From assembly GCA_021769545.1 (NCBI GenBank), contig JAETSS010000032.1, positions 1 through 9,330 of the forward strand: a stretch of DNA of 9,330 nt. The letters are read 5' to 3'. Position 1 is the stretch's first letter, and the number at the start of each line of letters is the position of its first letter. This document shows, piece by piece, positions 1 to 6,705 of this stretch. This DNA comes from Eubacterium sp. (lineage in GTDB: Bacteria; Bacillota_A; Clostridia; Peptostreptococcales; Anaerovoracaceae). Below the pieces are notes generated by a model that worked only from the letters and a program-made list of their open reading frames with translations, was not told where the DNA came from and made no database searches. A program made the position numbers and the translations under genes.

Positions 1-539
1 ACCACGGAGCATTGATATGCGGAGCGGACAGAGACGACGCCATGAAAAAGGCGCTGCTCCTTGAGGAAATATGCAGGAGAAACTGCAGGGGACAACAGGA
101 ACTCGAGCCTTTGCAGCAGTTTATGGAAAGCGGCAGGCAGCTGGCTGATTCCCTTCGGGAGGAATACACGTATGCCGATGTGCTGCAGACGCCGCAGGCG
201 GTCAAGGTCTCCCAGCCGGGTACGGATCTTATAGCGCAGATAGACGATATGGCCCAGATGATAGGCAGGAAAGCTCCGGCGATCCTCGACAGCCACAAGG
301 TAAAGGCTGCCATGAAGGGAAACGGGGCTGCTCTCGTGCCGGGTATCGGCATCGCCGTGAAGGCAGATAGCCGCGACGATCTGGACGCACTGATGATACT
401 GATGCAGAAGGCAGCAGTTGTAAAGCTCCATACAGATGCTCTGGGTGCGAAAGGCACTCTCGGCAGAGCGGAATCTGCACTGATGCATCTCGTATACAGC
501 AAAAAATATTCAAAACAGAAGGATCAGAAGAAAGGATAG
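1..539 (+). CDS. Class II aldolase/adducin-family protein, 3' part (start lies upstream of the window)
   Basis: The reading frame is already open at the window edge (first complete codon at base 3), so the gene is truncated at its 5' end and the TTG at base 12 is not its start. The first visible residues, HGALICGADRDDAMKKA, match the end of a class II aldolase domain. In that family an HG histidine is the last ligand of the catalytic zinc or other divalent metal, followed by a helix of the type seen here. After a linker, a second segment (GNGAALVPGIG, then a helical stretch ending in LMHLVYSKKYSKQ) resembles a degenerate second aldolase-like half. Members of the family cleave or form sugar-phosphate aldols or epimerise sugar phosphates; the substrate cannot be told from this fragment. 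It ends 4 bases before the GtrA-like gene, so the two are very probably co-transcribed. Family assignment is fairly secure, function open. Confidence 0.72.
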   Translation, partial: HGALICGADRDDAMKKALLLEEICRRNCRGQQELEPLQQFMESGRQLADSLREEYTYADVLQTPQAVKVSQPGTDLIAQIDDMAQMIGRKAPAILDSHKVKAAMKGNGAALVPGIGIAVKADSRDDLDALMILMQKAAVVKLHTDALGAKGTLGRAESALMHLVYSKKYSKQKDQKKG

Positions 540-543
540 AAAC

Positions 544-987
544 ATGCAACGCAGAAAAGAAATCGGACGCATCATAAAATTCGTGATGTTTTCCATATCG
601 GCAGGGATAATAGAGATAGTATCGTTTTCATTGCTCAACGAGCTGACGGATCTGCCATACTGGCCGTGCTACCTGACGGCCCTGATCCTTTCCGTGCTTT
701 GGAACTTTACATGCAACAGAAAATTCACGTTCAAATCGGCCAACAACGTTCCCGTGGCCATGCTCAAGGTGGCGGCCTTCTACTGTGTGTTCACACCGAC
801 CACCACGATACTGGGCAATTATCTGGCGGAGACGCTGCTGTGGAACGAATATGTCGTTACATTGATAAACATGGGACTCAATATCACGACGGAGTACATA
901 TATGACAGATTCGTCGTTTTCGGTAAAACTATAGATACCAACAAAAGCGCCATGAAACAGAGAGAAGGAGGTAACTGCAATGAGTAA
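544..987 (+). CDS. GtrA-like small multi-pass membrane protein
   Basis: The product has 147 residues, the usual size for the GtrA/DPMS-TM family. Four hydrophobic segments are visible at about residues 12-31, 38-55, 70-92 and 102-119. Two family hallmarks are present: WNFTCNRKFTF at 53-63, after the second segment, and YDRFVVF at 120-126, after the fourth. GtrA proteins are thought to help move or present polyprenyl-linked sugars across the membrane in O-antigen, teichoic acid and arabinogalactan pathways. The ATG at 544 has AAAGGA upstream and starts 4 bases after the aldolase stop codon. The end overlaps the aminotransferase start by 8 bases, which suggests translational coupling. Its place among soluble metabolic enzymes is unusual and hints that the operon makes or modifies a lipid-linked or exported compound (inference). 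Confidence 0.85.
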   Translation: MQRRKEIGRIIKFVMFSISAGIIEIVSFSLLNELTDLPYWPCYLTALILSVLWNFTCNRKFTFKSANNVPVAMLKVAAFYCVFTPTTTILGNYLAETLLWNEYVVTLINMGLNITTEYIYDRFVVFGKTIDTNKSAMKQREGGNCNE

Positions 988-2476
988 CTGCGGTATAAGC
1001 AGATGGGACAGTCCGGAGGAGATAAACGCCAGACTGAAAAATCTGACGGATCAGGAGATCTGGGAGGTAGAGGACGACTACTATGAAAACACAGTCATGA
1101 AATACTATGACGAAAAATGTCAAAAGTCAAAAGCGGTATATGAGGAATCGAAGGAATATATACCGGGCGGCGTACAGCACAATCTGGCATTCAACAAGCC
1201 GTTTCCTATGTGCATGGTAAAGGCCGACGGAGCCTACCTTTACGACAAGGACGGAAACAAGTATATAGACTTCCTCCAGGCGGGAGGCCCTACGATACTT
1301 GGAAACAACTATCACGTAATAAGGGAAAAGGTCATAGAGCTGCTCAATGAATGCGGCCCCGTGACGGGACTTCTCCACGAATCGGAGATGCTGATAGCCA
1401 AGGAGATAAACAAGCACATGCCTAATGTGGAAATGTTCCGTATGCTGGGCTCCGGTACGGAATCAGTTATGGCGGCGCTGAGGATCGCCAGGATAGCGAC
1501 GGGCCATAAGCGTGTCATAAAGATAGGCGGCGCATACCACGGCTGGTCGGATCAGATGGTATACGGACTCAAAATACCGGGAAGCCGCGCGCTGCTGGAA
1601 TCATACGGCATCCCGAGGGGCGCATACAAGACGACTGATGAAGTACGTCCAAACGATCTTGAGATGCTGGAGAGGATGCTAAAGCGAAACAGAATGAAAG
1701 GCGGTACGGCCGCTGTAATAGTAGAGCCGGTGGGACCGGAAAGCGGCACGAGGCCTATAGGCATCAATTACAACAAGGGCGTAAGGACGCTCTGCGACAA
1801 GTACGGAGCGCTGATGATCTTCGATGAAGTTGTCACGGGCTTTCGCGTAGGTCTGGGCGGTGCTCAGGAATATTTCGACGTGGTCCCCGATCTGACGGTT
1901 TTCGGAAAGATCGTTGCGGGCGGCTATCCGTCGGCAGGCGGCGTAGGCGGAAAGCGCGAATATGCGGAGCTGATGGCAGCGGGTCTTGCTACAGGAAAGC
2001 ACAGAGCATATGTAGGCGGTACGCTGGCGGCAAATCCGCTGTCCTGTACGGCAGGCTATGTGGCGATACAGGAGATAGCCAGGACAGGCGCATGTGAGAT
2101 AGCGGGAAAAATGGGCGACAGACTGTGCGACGGACTCAATAAGCTGACGGCAAAGTACGAGCTTCCGTATGTGGCCTACAACCAGGGCTCCATAGTACAT
2201 CTGGAATGCACGGGAGCCATGAGCTTTGACTTTTCGTCCATGTGCTTCGTAAAATCGGCTCTGGGACTTCTCAAGCATAAGGATATGATGTACGTGAGAA
2301 AGGATTCCATGGAAAAGATGGGAGCCGCGTATATGGCAAACGGTATCGTGACCCTTGCCGGAAGCAGGCTCTATACGTCCATGGCGGATACTCCGGAGAT
2401 AATCGACGAGGCCCTTGACAGGTTTGAAGAGGTGTTCAGGCATGTCAGGAAGACCAACAAGGGGCTGGTGAAATAA
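980..2476 (+). CDS. Class III PLP-dependent aminotransferase, glutamate-1-semialdehyde aminomutase-like
   Basis: The product has 498 residues. The fold-type I class III signature is complete: IPGGV at 61-65 (the usual N-terminal landmark of GSA aminomutases), GSGTES at 157-162 for the PLP phosphate, AYHGW at 185-189 with the residue that stacks on the ring, FDEV at 281-284 with Asp282 facing the pyridine nitrogen, and FGK at 308-310 with Lys310 as the expected Schiff-base lysine. About 55 residues before IPGGV, rich in acidic and aromatic residues, exceed a normal HemL, which is near 430 residues. No other haem-biosynthesis gene is nearby, so a role as HemL is unlikely and an amino transfer or mutase step in the operon's own pathway is more plausible. 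GGAGG at 968-972 lies just ahead of the ATG, and the start overlaps the GtrA-like gene by 8 bases. Confidence 0.9.
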   Translation: MSNCGISRWDSPEEINARLKNLTDQEIWEVEDDYYENTVMKYYDEKCQKSKAVYEESKEYIPGGVQHNLAFNKPFPMCMVKADGAYLYDKDGNKYIDFLQAGGPTILGNNYHVIREKVIELLNECGPVTGLLHESEMLIAKEINKHMPNVEMFRMLGSGTESVMAALRIARIATGHKRVIKIGGAYHGWSDQMVYGLKIPGSRALLESYGIPRGAYKTTDEVRPNDLEMLERMLKRNRMKGGTAAVIVEPVGPESGTRPIGINYNKGVRTLCDKYGALMIFDEVVTGFRVGLGGAQEYFDVVPDLTVFGKIVAGGYPSAGGVGGKREYAELMAAGLATGKHRAYVGGTLAANPLSCTAGYVAIQEIARTGACEIAGKMGDRLCDGLNKLTAKYELPYVAYNQGSIVHLECTGAMSFDFSSMCFVKSALGLLKHKDMMYVRKDSMEKMGAAYMANGIVTLAGSRLYTSMADTPEIIDEALDRFEEVFRHVRKTNKGLVK

Positions 2477-2531
2477 AGACCAGATAAAATGACGTGCTGG
2501 GAGAAAAAAGCCTGAAAGGACTGGTGGAAAT

Positions 2532-3749
2532 ATGGATAACGTGTTTTTGTGCCGTGCATATCAGATCTGTGCGGCGGCGCTGCTGCGGATAAAGCCTGTG
2601 AAGGAGCAGGCTGTGCTGACGGGAGAAGGCAGCATAGTTGAAGCGGCTGATATTCTGAAAGAGAACGGTATAGCCGCAGCGGAGATAATAACCACGGCAG
2701 GGACCGTAAAGCGGGGAATGCTGCAGCCGCTGACTGAGCGGCTTACAGAGCTGGGGATCAGATATGCCATTTTCGACGGCGTCAGATCTGATCCCGATAC
2801 GGAATGCATCGAAGTTGCTGCAGATATGTTTGTGCGGGAGGGCTGCGGAGCCATCATAGCTGTAGGCGGAGGCTCTGCCATGGACTGCGCCAAGATAGCT
2901 GCTGCCAGAGTAGCATGTCCCGGCAAAAGCGTGAGGAAGATGAAGGGTCTTTTCAAGATCCACAGGAAACTGCCTCTCCTTATAGCAGTACCGACGACAG
3001 CAGGCACAGGATCTGAGATCACCGTTGCGGCAGTAGTCACCGACAGCGAACACGACTACAAGTTCACCGTAATGGATTTCTGCCTGGTGCCGAAGGCGGC
3101 AGTGCTGGACCCTGCATTGACGCGCGGTCTTCCTCCGCAGATAACGGCAGAAACCGGAATGGACGCCTTTACACACGCCATAGAAGCATATACCAACCGG
3201 TTTTCTTCAAAGCATATCAACGACTGTGCCGTCAGGGCCCTCAGGCTCATTGACGGCAATATCAGGGCTGCGGCAGAGGACGGAAGCGATATGAAGGCGC
3301 GGGAGAACATGCTGACGGGAGCATATTACGCAGGCCTTGCCTTCACTAACGGATACGTAGGCTATGTCCATGCCATCGCCCATGCAATAGGCGGCCTTTA
3401 TCACGTTCCTCACGGCAGAGCATGTGCGATAGTGCTTCCGGTGGTACTGGAAAGCTACGGCGATGCGGTCTTTTCATCGCTGGCGCGGATAGCGAATGAG
3501 CTGGGGGTAGAGTCCGGTGCAGGCTGCAGCTCGGGAAAAACTGACGCGGAGAAGGCGGCTGCGCTGATAGCCCATATCAGAGAACTGAACAGACAGCTTG
3601 GGATACCCGACAGCTTCGCGGAGCTGCGCGAAAAAGATATCTCGCTGATTGCGCGTCGGGCCGCAGCAGAAGCCAATCCCGCATATCCGGTGCCGAGGAT
3701 ATTTACCGAAAGCGAGCTTGCGGATATAGTAAGGAAGCTGATGAGATAA
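2532..3749 (+). CDS. Iron-containing (group III) alcohol dehydrogenase
   Basis: The 405-residue product is full length for the group III iron alcohol dehydrogenases (FucO, YiaY and butanol-dehydrogenase relatives), which interconvert aldehydes and alcohols with NAD(P)H. The nucleotide-binding VGGGS motif is at 111-115, and TTAGTGSE follows. Metal ligands, placed by comparison with FucO, are Asp211 and His215 in GMDAFTHAIEAY, His280 in YVHAIAH, and His294 in VPHG; His284 matches the further conserved active-site histidine. All are intact, so the enzyme is expected to be active. The ATG at 2532 follows AAAGGA and GGTGG and gives an N terminus typical of a clostridial subfamily that begins with an R-x-x-Q helix. 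It lies 55 bases after the aminotransferase with no terminator visible between them, so it is probably the last gene of the operon. The natural substrate, possibly an aldehyde made by the upstream enzymes, is not known. Confidence 0.9.
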   Translation: MDNVFLCRAYQICAAALLRIKPVKEQAVLTGEGSIVEAADILKENGIAAAEIITTAGTVKRGMLQPLTERLTELGIRYAIFDGVRSDPDTECIEVAADMFVREGCGAIIAVGGGSAMDCAKIAAARVACPGKSVRKMKGLFKIHRKLPLLIAVPTTAGTGSEITVAAVVTDSEHDYKFTVMDFCLVPKAAVLDPALTRGLPPQITAETGMDAFTHAIEAYTNRFSSKHINDCAVRALRLIDGNIRAAAEDGSDMKARENMLTGAYYAGLAFTNGYVGYVHAIAHAIGGLYHVPHGRACAIVLPVVLESYGDAVFSSLARIANELGVESGAGCSSGKTDAEKAAALIAHIRELNRQLGIPDSFAELREKDISLIARRAAAEANPAYPVPRIFTESELADIVRKLMR

Positions 3750-3779
3750 TTAAATGAAGCGGTAATATAGGAGGTCCTC

Positions 3780-4676
3780 ATGACATTACAGCAGTTAAGG
3801 TATTTGATCACCGCAGCGGAAATAGGTTCCATTACGGAAGCTGCAAAAGAATTATACATTTCTCAGCCAAGCCTTTCCGGAGCAATCAAAGAAGTGGAAA
3901 AGGAAGTTGGCATATCTATTTTTAACCGTTGTCGGGCGGGGATAGCTTTGACAAAAGAGGGCATGGAATTTTTAGGCTATGCCAGGCAGGTAGTACAGCA
4001 GATGGAGCTTCTGGAATCCAAATACATCAATGACCGTCATGTGAAACAGAGATTTTGCGTTTCCACTCAGCATTATACTTTTGCCGCCAATGCCTTCGTA
4101 GAATTGGTCCAGAAGTTTGGAGAGGAGCATTTTGAGTTTATCCTGAATGAAACGCAGACCCATCAGATCATTGAGGATGTGAGGAATCGTTTCAGCGATC
4201 TCGGCGTGCTTTACCTCAGCAATGAAAACGAAACGATAATGACAAAGCTGTTTGAGGAAAATAATCTTGAATTCCATGAACTCATCAGTGCAACGCCTCA
4301 TGTGTTTCTGAAAAAGGATCATCCTCTGGCACATTTGAAGGCTTTAAAGCTCACAGATCTGGCGCCATATCCAAGACTGAGCTTTGTACAGGGAAGCTAT
4401 GAATCTGCCTATTTTTCAGAGGAATTATTCAGCACTGAGCCGGTGGAAAAAAGCATCAAGGTCAGCGACCGGGCAGCTATTGTCAATTTTATGATCGGTC
4501 TGAATGGCTATACTATTTCCAGCGGTATTTTCCCTGTATTTTTGCAGGGCGATGAGATCATTTCAATTCCTCTGGAGGACCCGGAGATAATGAGGATCGG
4601 CTATATAATCAACAAGGACAGCGAGTTGTCCGAGCTGGGACAGATCTATGTGGATGCTCTTAAGAAATTCAAATAG
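3780..4676 (+). CDS. LysR-type transcriptional regulator
   Basis: The product has 298 residues, the standard LysR length. The N-terminal winged helix-turn-helix covers residues 1-60 and has the typical pattern MTLQQLRYLITAAEIGSI, AAKELYISQPSLSGAIKEVE and then LTKEG. A linker helix follows to about residue 88, then a periplasmic-binding-protein-like effector domain to the C terminus. A strong AGGAGG at 3770-3775 precedes the ATG. The gene starts 30 bases after the alcohol dehydrogenase with no terminator visible between, so read-through or a promoter inside that gene are both possible. It is followed by palindromic DNA and the LysE-type exporter in the same direction, so it probably controls the exporter and perhaps itself, much as ArgP/LysG controls ArgO/LysE; in those systems the two genes are usually divergent. 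Codon use looks more AT-rich than in the upstream operon. The effector is not known. Confidence 0.94.
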   Translation: MTLQQLRYLITAAEIGSITEAAKELYISQPSLSGAIKEVEKEVGISIFNRCRAGIALTKEGMEFLGYARQVVQQMELLESKYINDRHVKQRFCVSTQHYTFAANAFVELVQKFGEEHFEFILNETQTHQIIEDVRNRFSDLGVLYLSNENETIMTKLFEENNLEFHELISATPHVFLKKDHPLAHLKALKLTDLAPYPRLSFVQGSYESAYFSEELFSTEPVEKSIKVSDRAAIVNFMIGLNGYTISSGIFPVFLQGDEIISIPLEDPEIMRIGYIINKDSELSELGQIYVDALKKFK

Positions 4677-4779
4677 AGAAGTCTGAATATAGGAAAATCC
4701 TATGTTATAACATAAAATATACGTATTACCTATCGCAATGCTTTCTGTAGTATGATAAATACAGAAAGGAGGTGCAGGC
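4677..4779 (+). promoter_or_regulatory. lysR-lysE intergenic control region with three palindromes
   Basis: Three perfect inverted repeats lie within 80 bases. ATAGGA-AAA-TCCTAT is at 4689-4703. The 14-base palindrome TATGTTATAACATA is at 4701-4714 and overlaps the first. CTTTCTGTA-N10-TACAGAAAG is at 4741-4768. The first two are candidate LysR-type binding sites, since dyad sites of about this size are usual for the family. The third encloses a TATGAT hexamer at 4751-4756 that could be a -10 box, and its right arm runs into the exporter's AAAGGAGG ribosome binding site, so it could be an operator, an RNA hairpin affecting translation, or both. No good -35 box is evident; TTACCT at 4726-4731 has 19-base spacing. 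The repeats are seen directly; their functions are inferred. Confidence 0.5.
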
Positions 4780-5364
4780 ATGCCTGCTGACGTGATAGGT
4801 AATTTTTTCATTTATTCAGTAATCAATGCTTTTACGCCGGGACCGGGAAATATCCTTGCGTTAAATACCGTTACAAATTACGGATACAAAAAAGGCAGAC
4901 CCTTATTTTTGGGAATATTTGTGGGATATTATGTAGTTCAGATCCTTTGCGCGTTTTTTGTATTCGGTGTCGGTAAGCTTCTTCCGGATGTCCTGAATGT
5001 GATGAAGTACATTGGAGTTGCCTATATCATTTGTCTGGCAATTCATATTGCAATCAGTAAGCCGCCGGATGGCTCCGCGGAAAAATCAGCGTCATTTGCA
5101 AAAGGCTTTCTTCTGCAGTTTGTAAATGTAAAGATATATTTATTTGGCATTACCGCCTTGACCGGATATATCACGGACTATAGTACAGCGTTCATTGTTT
5201 TACTTTTCTTTGAAATTATTATTGCTACCATCGGAAGCATTGCAACACTCAACTGGATCGGTATGGGAGTAATGATTCAAAAAGCATACAGCAGGTACTA
5301 TCGGCCGATAAATATCGCTATGGCGCTGATACTGATGGAATGTGTTTATACGATGCTGAAATAA
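4780..5364 (+). CDS. LysE/RhtB-family amino-acid exporter
   Basis: The product has 194 residues, close to the usual 190-210 of the family. Hydrophobic segments are visible near residues 5-18, 40-68, 71-92, 108-130, 132-155 and 172-192, compatible with the six-segment LysE fold. The family signature TPGPGN is at 19-24, directly after the first segment, followed by a charged loop YGYKKG. LysE/RhtB proteins export amino acids such as lysine, arginine, threonine, homoserine or leucine, driven by proton motive force; the substrate here cannot be predicted. The ATG at 4780 has a strong AAAGGAGG upstream. It lies 103 bases after the LysR-type gene and is its likely target. No terminator is visible between its stop codon and the next gene; bases 5365-5457 are AT-rich and hold only the next gene's ribosome binding site. 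Confidence 0.88.
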   Translation: MPADVIGNFFIYSVINAFTPGPGNILALNTVTNYGYKKGRPLFLGIFVGYYVVQILCAFFVFGVGKLLPDVLNVMKYIGVAYIICLAIHIAISKPPDGSAEKSASFAKGFLLQFVNVKIYLFGITALTGYITDYSTAFIVLLFFEIIIATIGSIATLNWIGMGVMIQKAYSRYYRPINIAMALILMECVYTMLK

Positions 5365-5457
5365 GATCCACAGCTTTGAGAATAGTTTTTGGCATAACAG
5401 CACAATGAGCAACGGTAGATTTTGTTGATATTTAAAAAAATTTGGAGGGTGATATAT

Positions 5458-6237
5458 ATGGAAGGAATAAATATCAAAGGAAAGATTGAACGTAGTGTCA
5501 GACAGGTACTCAAGGAGTTTGAAGCAAGAGAAGATGTGGTTACAAAATTCGGTGAGCCGATGATCGCTTACGTTGATGCGAAGAATACTCTCTTTGACAT
5601 GCTCTTTGACAAGCAGCTTACGGAGCATCCGAAGAACATATACAGACCGGGAAACACGCTCATCGTGTACTTCATACCTTTTGCCAAGGAGGTTGCTGAA
5701 AGCAATATCGGCGGAGATGATGTTTCGGAGCAGTGGCAAAGAGCTAACATAGAGGCTACATGGCTTTCCATGAAGCTCAACAGAGCAATAAGGCAGACTC
5801 TGGACATAATAGGCAGACTGTCCTCACTTCTCAATACGCAGCTTGACTGGAACGAGGAAACTTATCAGGCCAACTGGTCCCACAAACTGGCCGCTTATGT
5901 CGCCGGTATGGGTGAGATGGGGCCTATGGGATCTTTCCATGCGGCAGACGGCACTTTCGGCTGTGTAGGATCCATTATAACGGACGGAAAATTTGAAGAT
6001 ACTGTAAAGATCGACGATTCTCAGCAGCTTGAGGACATATATCAGAAGATAATGGCCGTTTACTGCTATGAGGGCGCTCAAAACGTTTCATGTTCCGATG
6101 AGATGATAAAATCATGCCCTTGCGGCGCTATCTCCGCGAACGGCATCGACAGAGCTAAATGTCAGGCATTCTGTAAAACAATAGATGAATACATACCGTC
6201 CCCTGATGTATGCGGAAAGTGCTTTACATTCAAGTAA
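5458..6237 (+). CDS. QueG-like (epoxyqueuosine reductase-related) iron-sulfur protein
   Basis: I chose the ATG at 5458 because GGAGGG at 5444-5449 lies just ahead of it; the open frame reaches further back without a ribosome binding site. The product has 259 residues. Its centre (AYVAGMGEMGPMG at 147-159, then GCVGSIITDG) matches the AGLG-x-x-G-x-x-G / LG-x-x-LTD core of QueG-type, cobalamin-binding epoxyqueuosine reductases. The C terminus holds eight cysteines, at 203, 212, 220, 222, 235, 239, 252 and 255, including SCPCGAI and CGKC, enough for one or two iron-sulfur clusters. The spacing differs from the two CxxCxxCxxxCP motifs of true QueG, and the HEAT-repeat tail of some QueG proteins is absent. 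So this is a QueG-like family member, common in Clostridia, of unproven function; a real queuosine role is doubtful. A near-identical paralog lies inverted at 9142-9330. Confidence 0.62.
   Translation: MEGINIKGKIERSVRQVLKEFEAREDVVTKFGEPMIAYVDAKNTLFDMLFDKQLTEHPKNIYRPGNTLIVYFIPFAKEVAESNIGGDDVSEQWQRANIEATWLSMKLNRAIRQTLDIIGRLSSLLNTQLDWNEETYQANWSHKLAAYVAGMGEMGPMGSFHAADGTFGCVGSIITDGKFEDTVKIDDSQQLEDIYQKIMAVYCYEGAQNVSCSDEMIKSCPCGAISANGIDRAKCQAFCKTIDEYIPSPDVCGKCFTFK
6049..6237 (+). repeat. Left arm of a long inverted repeat (duplicated QueG-like gene end)
   Basis: These 189 bases, to the stop codon, match the reverse complement of 9142-9330 with 13 differences by my count. The match includes an unbroken run of about 64 bases. 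Similarity stops at the stop codons, and the flanking DNA differs. On the other side the match may go on past the window edge. The two arms enclose the hairpin array and groES-groEL. Confidence 0.93.
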
Positions 6238-6390
6238 TGTTAGAGTTACCGGAAATGCAGTGCAGAAAAGAAGGCTGCGACAGAGGTTAGGCTGTATGCA
6301 TTATTCCGAGAATATTTATTAAAGATGCACTTGCGTATAGCGCCAGGAAACTGATGGGATAAGAAATTTAGATGGATATATAATATAGAG
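6238..6390. other. Noncoding spacer after the QueG-like gene
   Basis: I see no credible gene here. It contains short GCAG/CTGC matches near 6257-6280 that could form a weak hairpin, and an AT-rich end that leads into a perfect TATAAT hexamer at 6379-6384. It is not part of the 105-base repeat array. Confidence 0.6.
6379..6384 (+). promoter_or_regulatory. Possible -10 box (TATAAT) just ahead of the hairpin array
   Basis: A perfect TATAAT ends 6 bases before the first 105-base repeat, so transcription from it would begin close to the first hairpin. No good -35 box is found at 16-18 bases upstream; the 17-spaced hexamer is GGGATA. AT-rich DNA often holds chance TATAAT, so this is a weak call. 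Confidence 0.3.
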
Positions 6391-6705
6391 GGTTCACCGG
6401 TTGGGCACAGAGTATTGCCCCGACCGGTGAATTTACTTTTTTGTGTTCAACGGTAGAGGGGATAATGATGATGTATCGATGAAGCAAACTCAAGTGCTTC
6501 ACCGGAAGGTGTCAGCTGTAAGACTGAGCGGTGAAGCTGGTGTTTGAGGGTTCACCGGTAACAGGGATAATAATGAATTCCCGGTGAAAAAGATTTAAAC
6601 GCTTCACCGGTGTGGGTCGGCTAAAAGGCTGACCGGTGAAGTTGAGATTTATGAGTTCATCGGTAGAGTGCAGTAATGGCATCATACCGGTGAATAGTGC
6701 AATAA
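6391..6705 (+). repeat. Three tandem 105-base repeats, each with two hairpins (six-hairpin array)
   Basis: The repeats are 6391-6495, 6496-6600 and 6601-6705. Each holds hairpin A, then hairpin B. The A hairpins are 6393-6431, 6498-6535 and 6603-6640; the B hairpins are 6446-6483, 6551-6588 and 6656-6694. Left arms (TTCA) begin at 6393, 6446, 6498, 6551, 6603 and 6656, so spacing alternates 53 and 52. The outer stem is TTCACCGG with CCGGTGAA. B1 has TTCAACGGTA against TATCGATGAA (one A-A mismatch, one G-U), and B3 has TTCATCGGTA against TACCGGTGAA (one G-U). A hairpins carry a second inner stem: GGGCA/TGCCC in A1, TCAG/CTGA in A2, TCGGC/GCTGA in A3. B loops share GGTA and ATAAT-like sequence. 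Linkers are 14-15 bases. No coding potential is apparent. The pairing pattern favours a structured RNA read in the plus direction; a phased protein-binding array is the alternative. I do not recognise a known family. Confidence 0.85.
6393..6442 (+). terminator. Possible intrinsic terminator formed by the first array hairpin
   Basis: Hairpin A1 pairs TTCACCGGT (6393-6401) with ACCGGTGAA (6423-6431), and GGGCA (6403-6407) with TGCCC (6416-6420), around an 8-base loop. It is followed by TTTACTTTTTT ending at 6442. It is the only array hairpin with such a T-run, so it may end transcription from the QueG-like gene. The run starts 5 bases after the stem and is interrupted, which weakens the call. 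Confidence 0.35.

Noticed and set aside
1679..2443. A 254-codon open frame on the minus strand
   Set aside because: It lies wholly inside the aminotransferase gene on the other strand, has no family features, and is a product of that gene's codon pattern.
2445..3176. A 243-codon open frame on the minus strand
   Set aside because: It is the antisense shadow of the alcohol dehydrogenase, low in recognisable motifs and without a ribosome binding site in context.
4730..4739. CTATCGCAAT repeated near 9014
   Set aside because: A 10-base match in unlike contexts, with no further similarity, can occur by chance in a window of this size.
6391..6705. CRISPR array
   Set aside because: Spacing is regular, but the repeats are divergent, the conserved part is a split palindrome, and the units form a 105-base A-B duplication. 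No cas gene is present.
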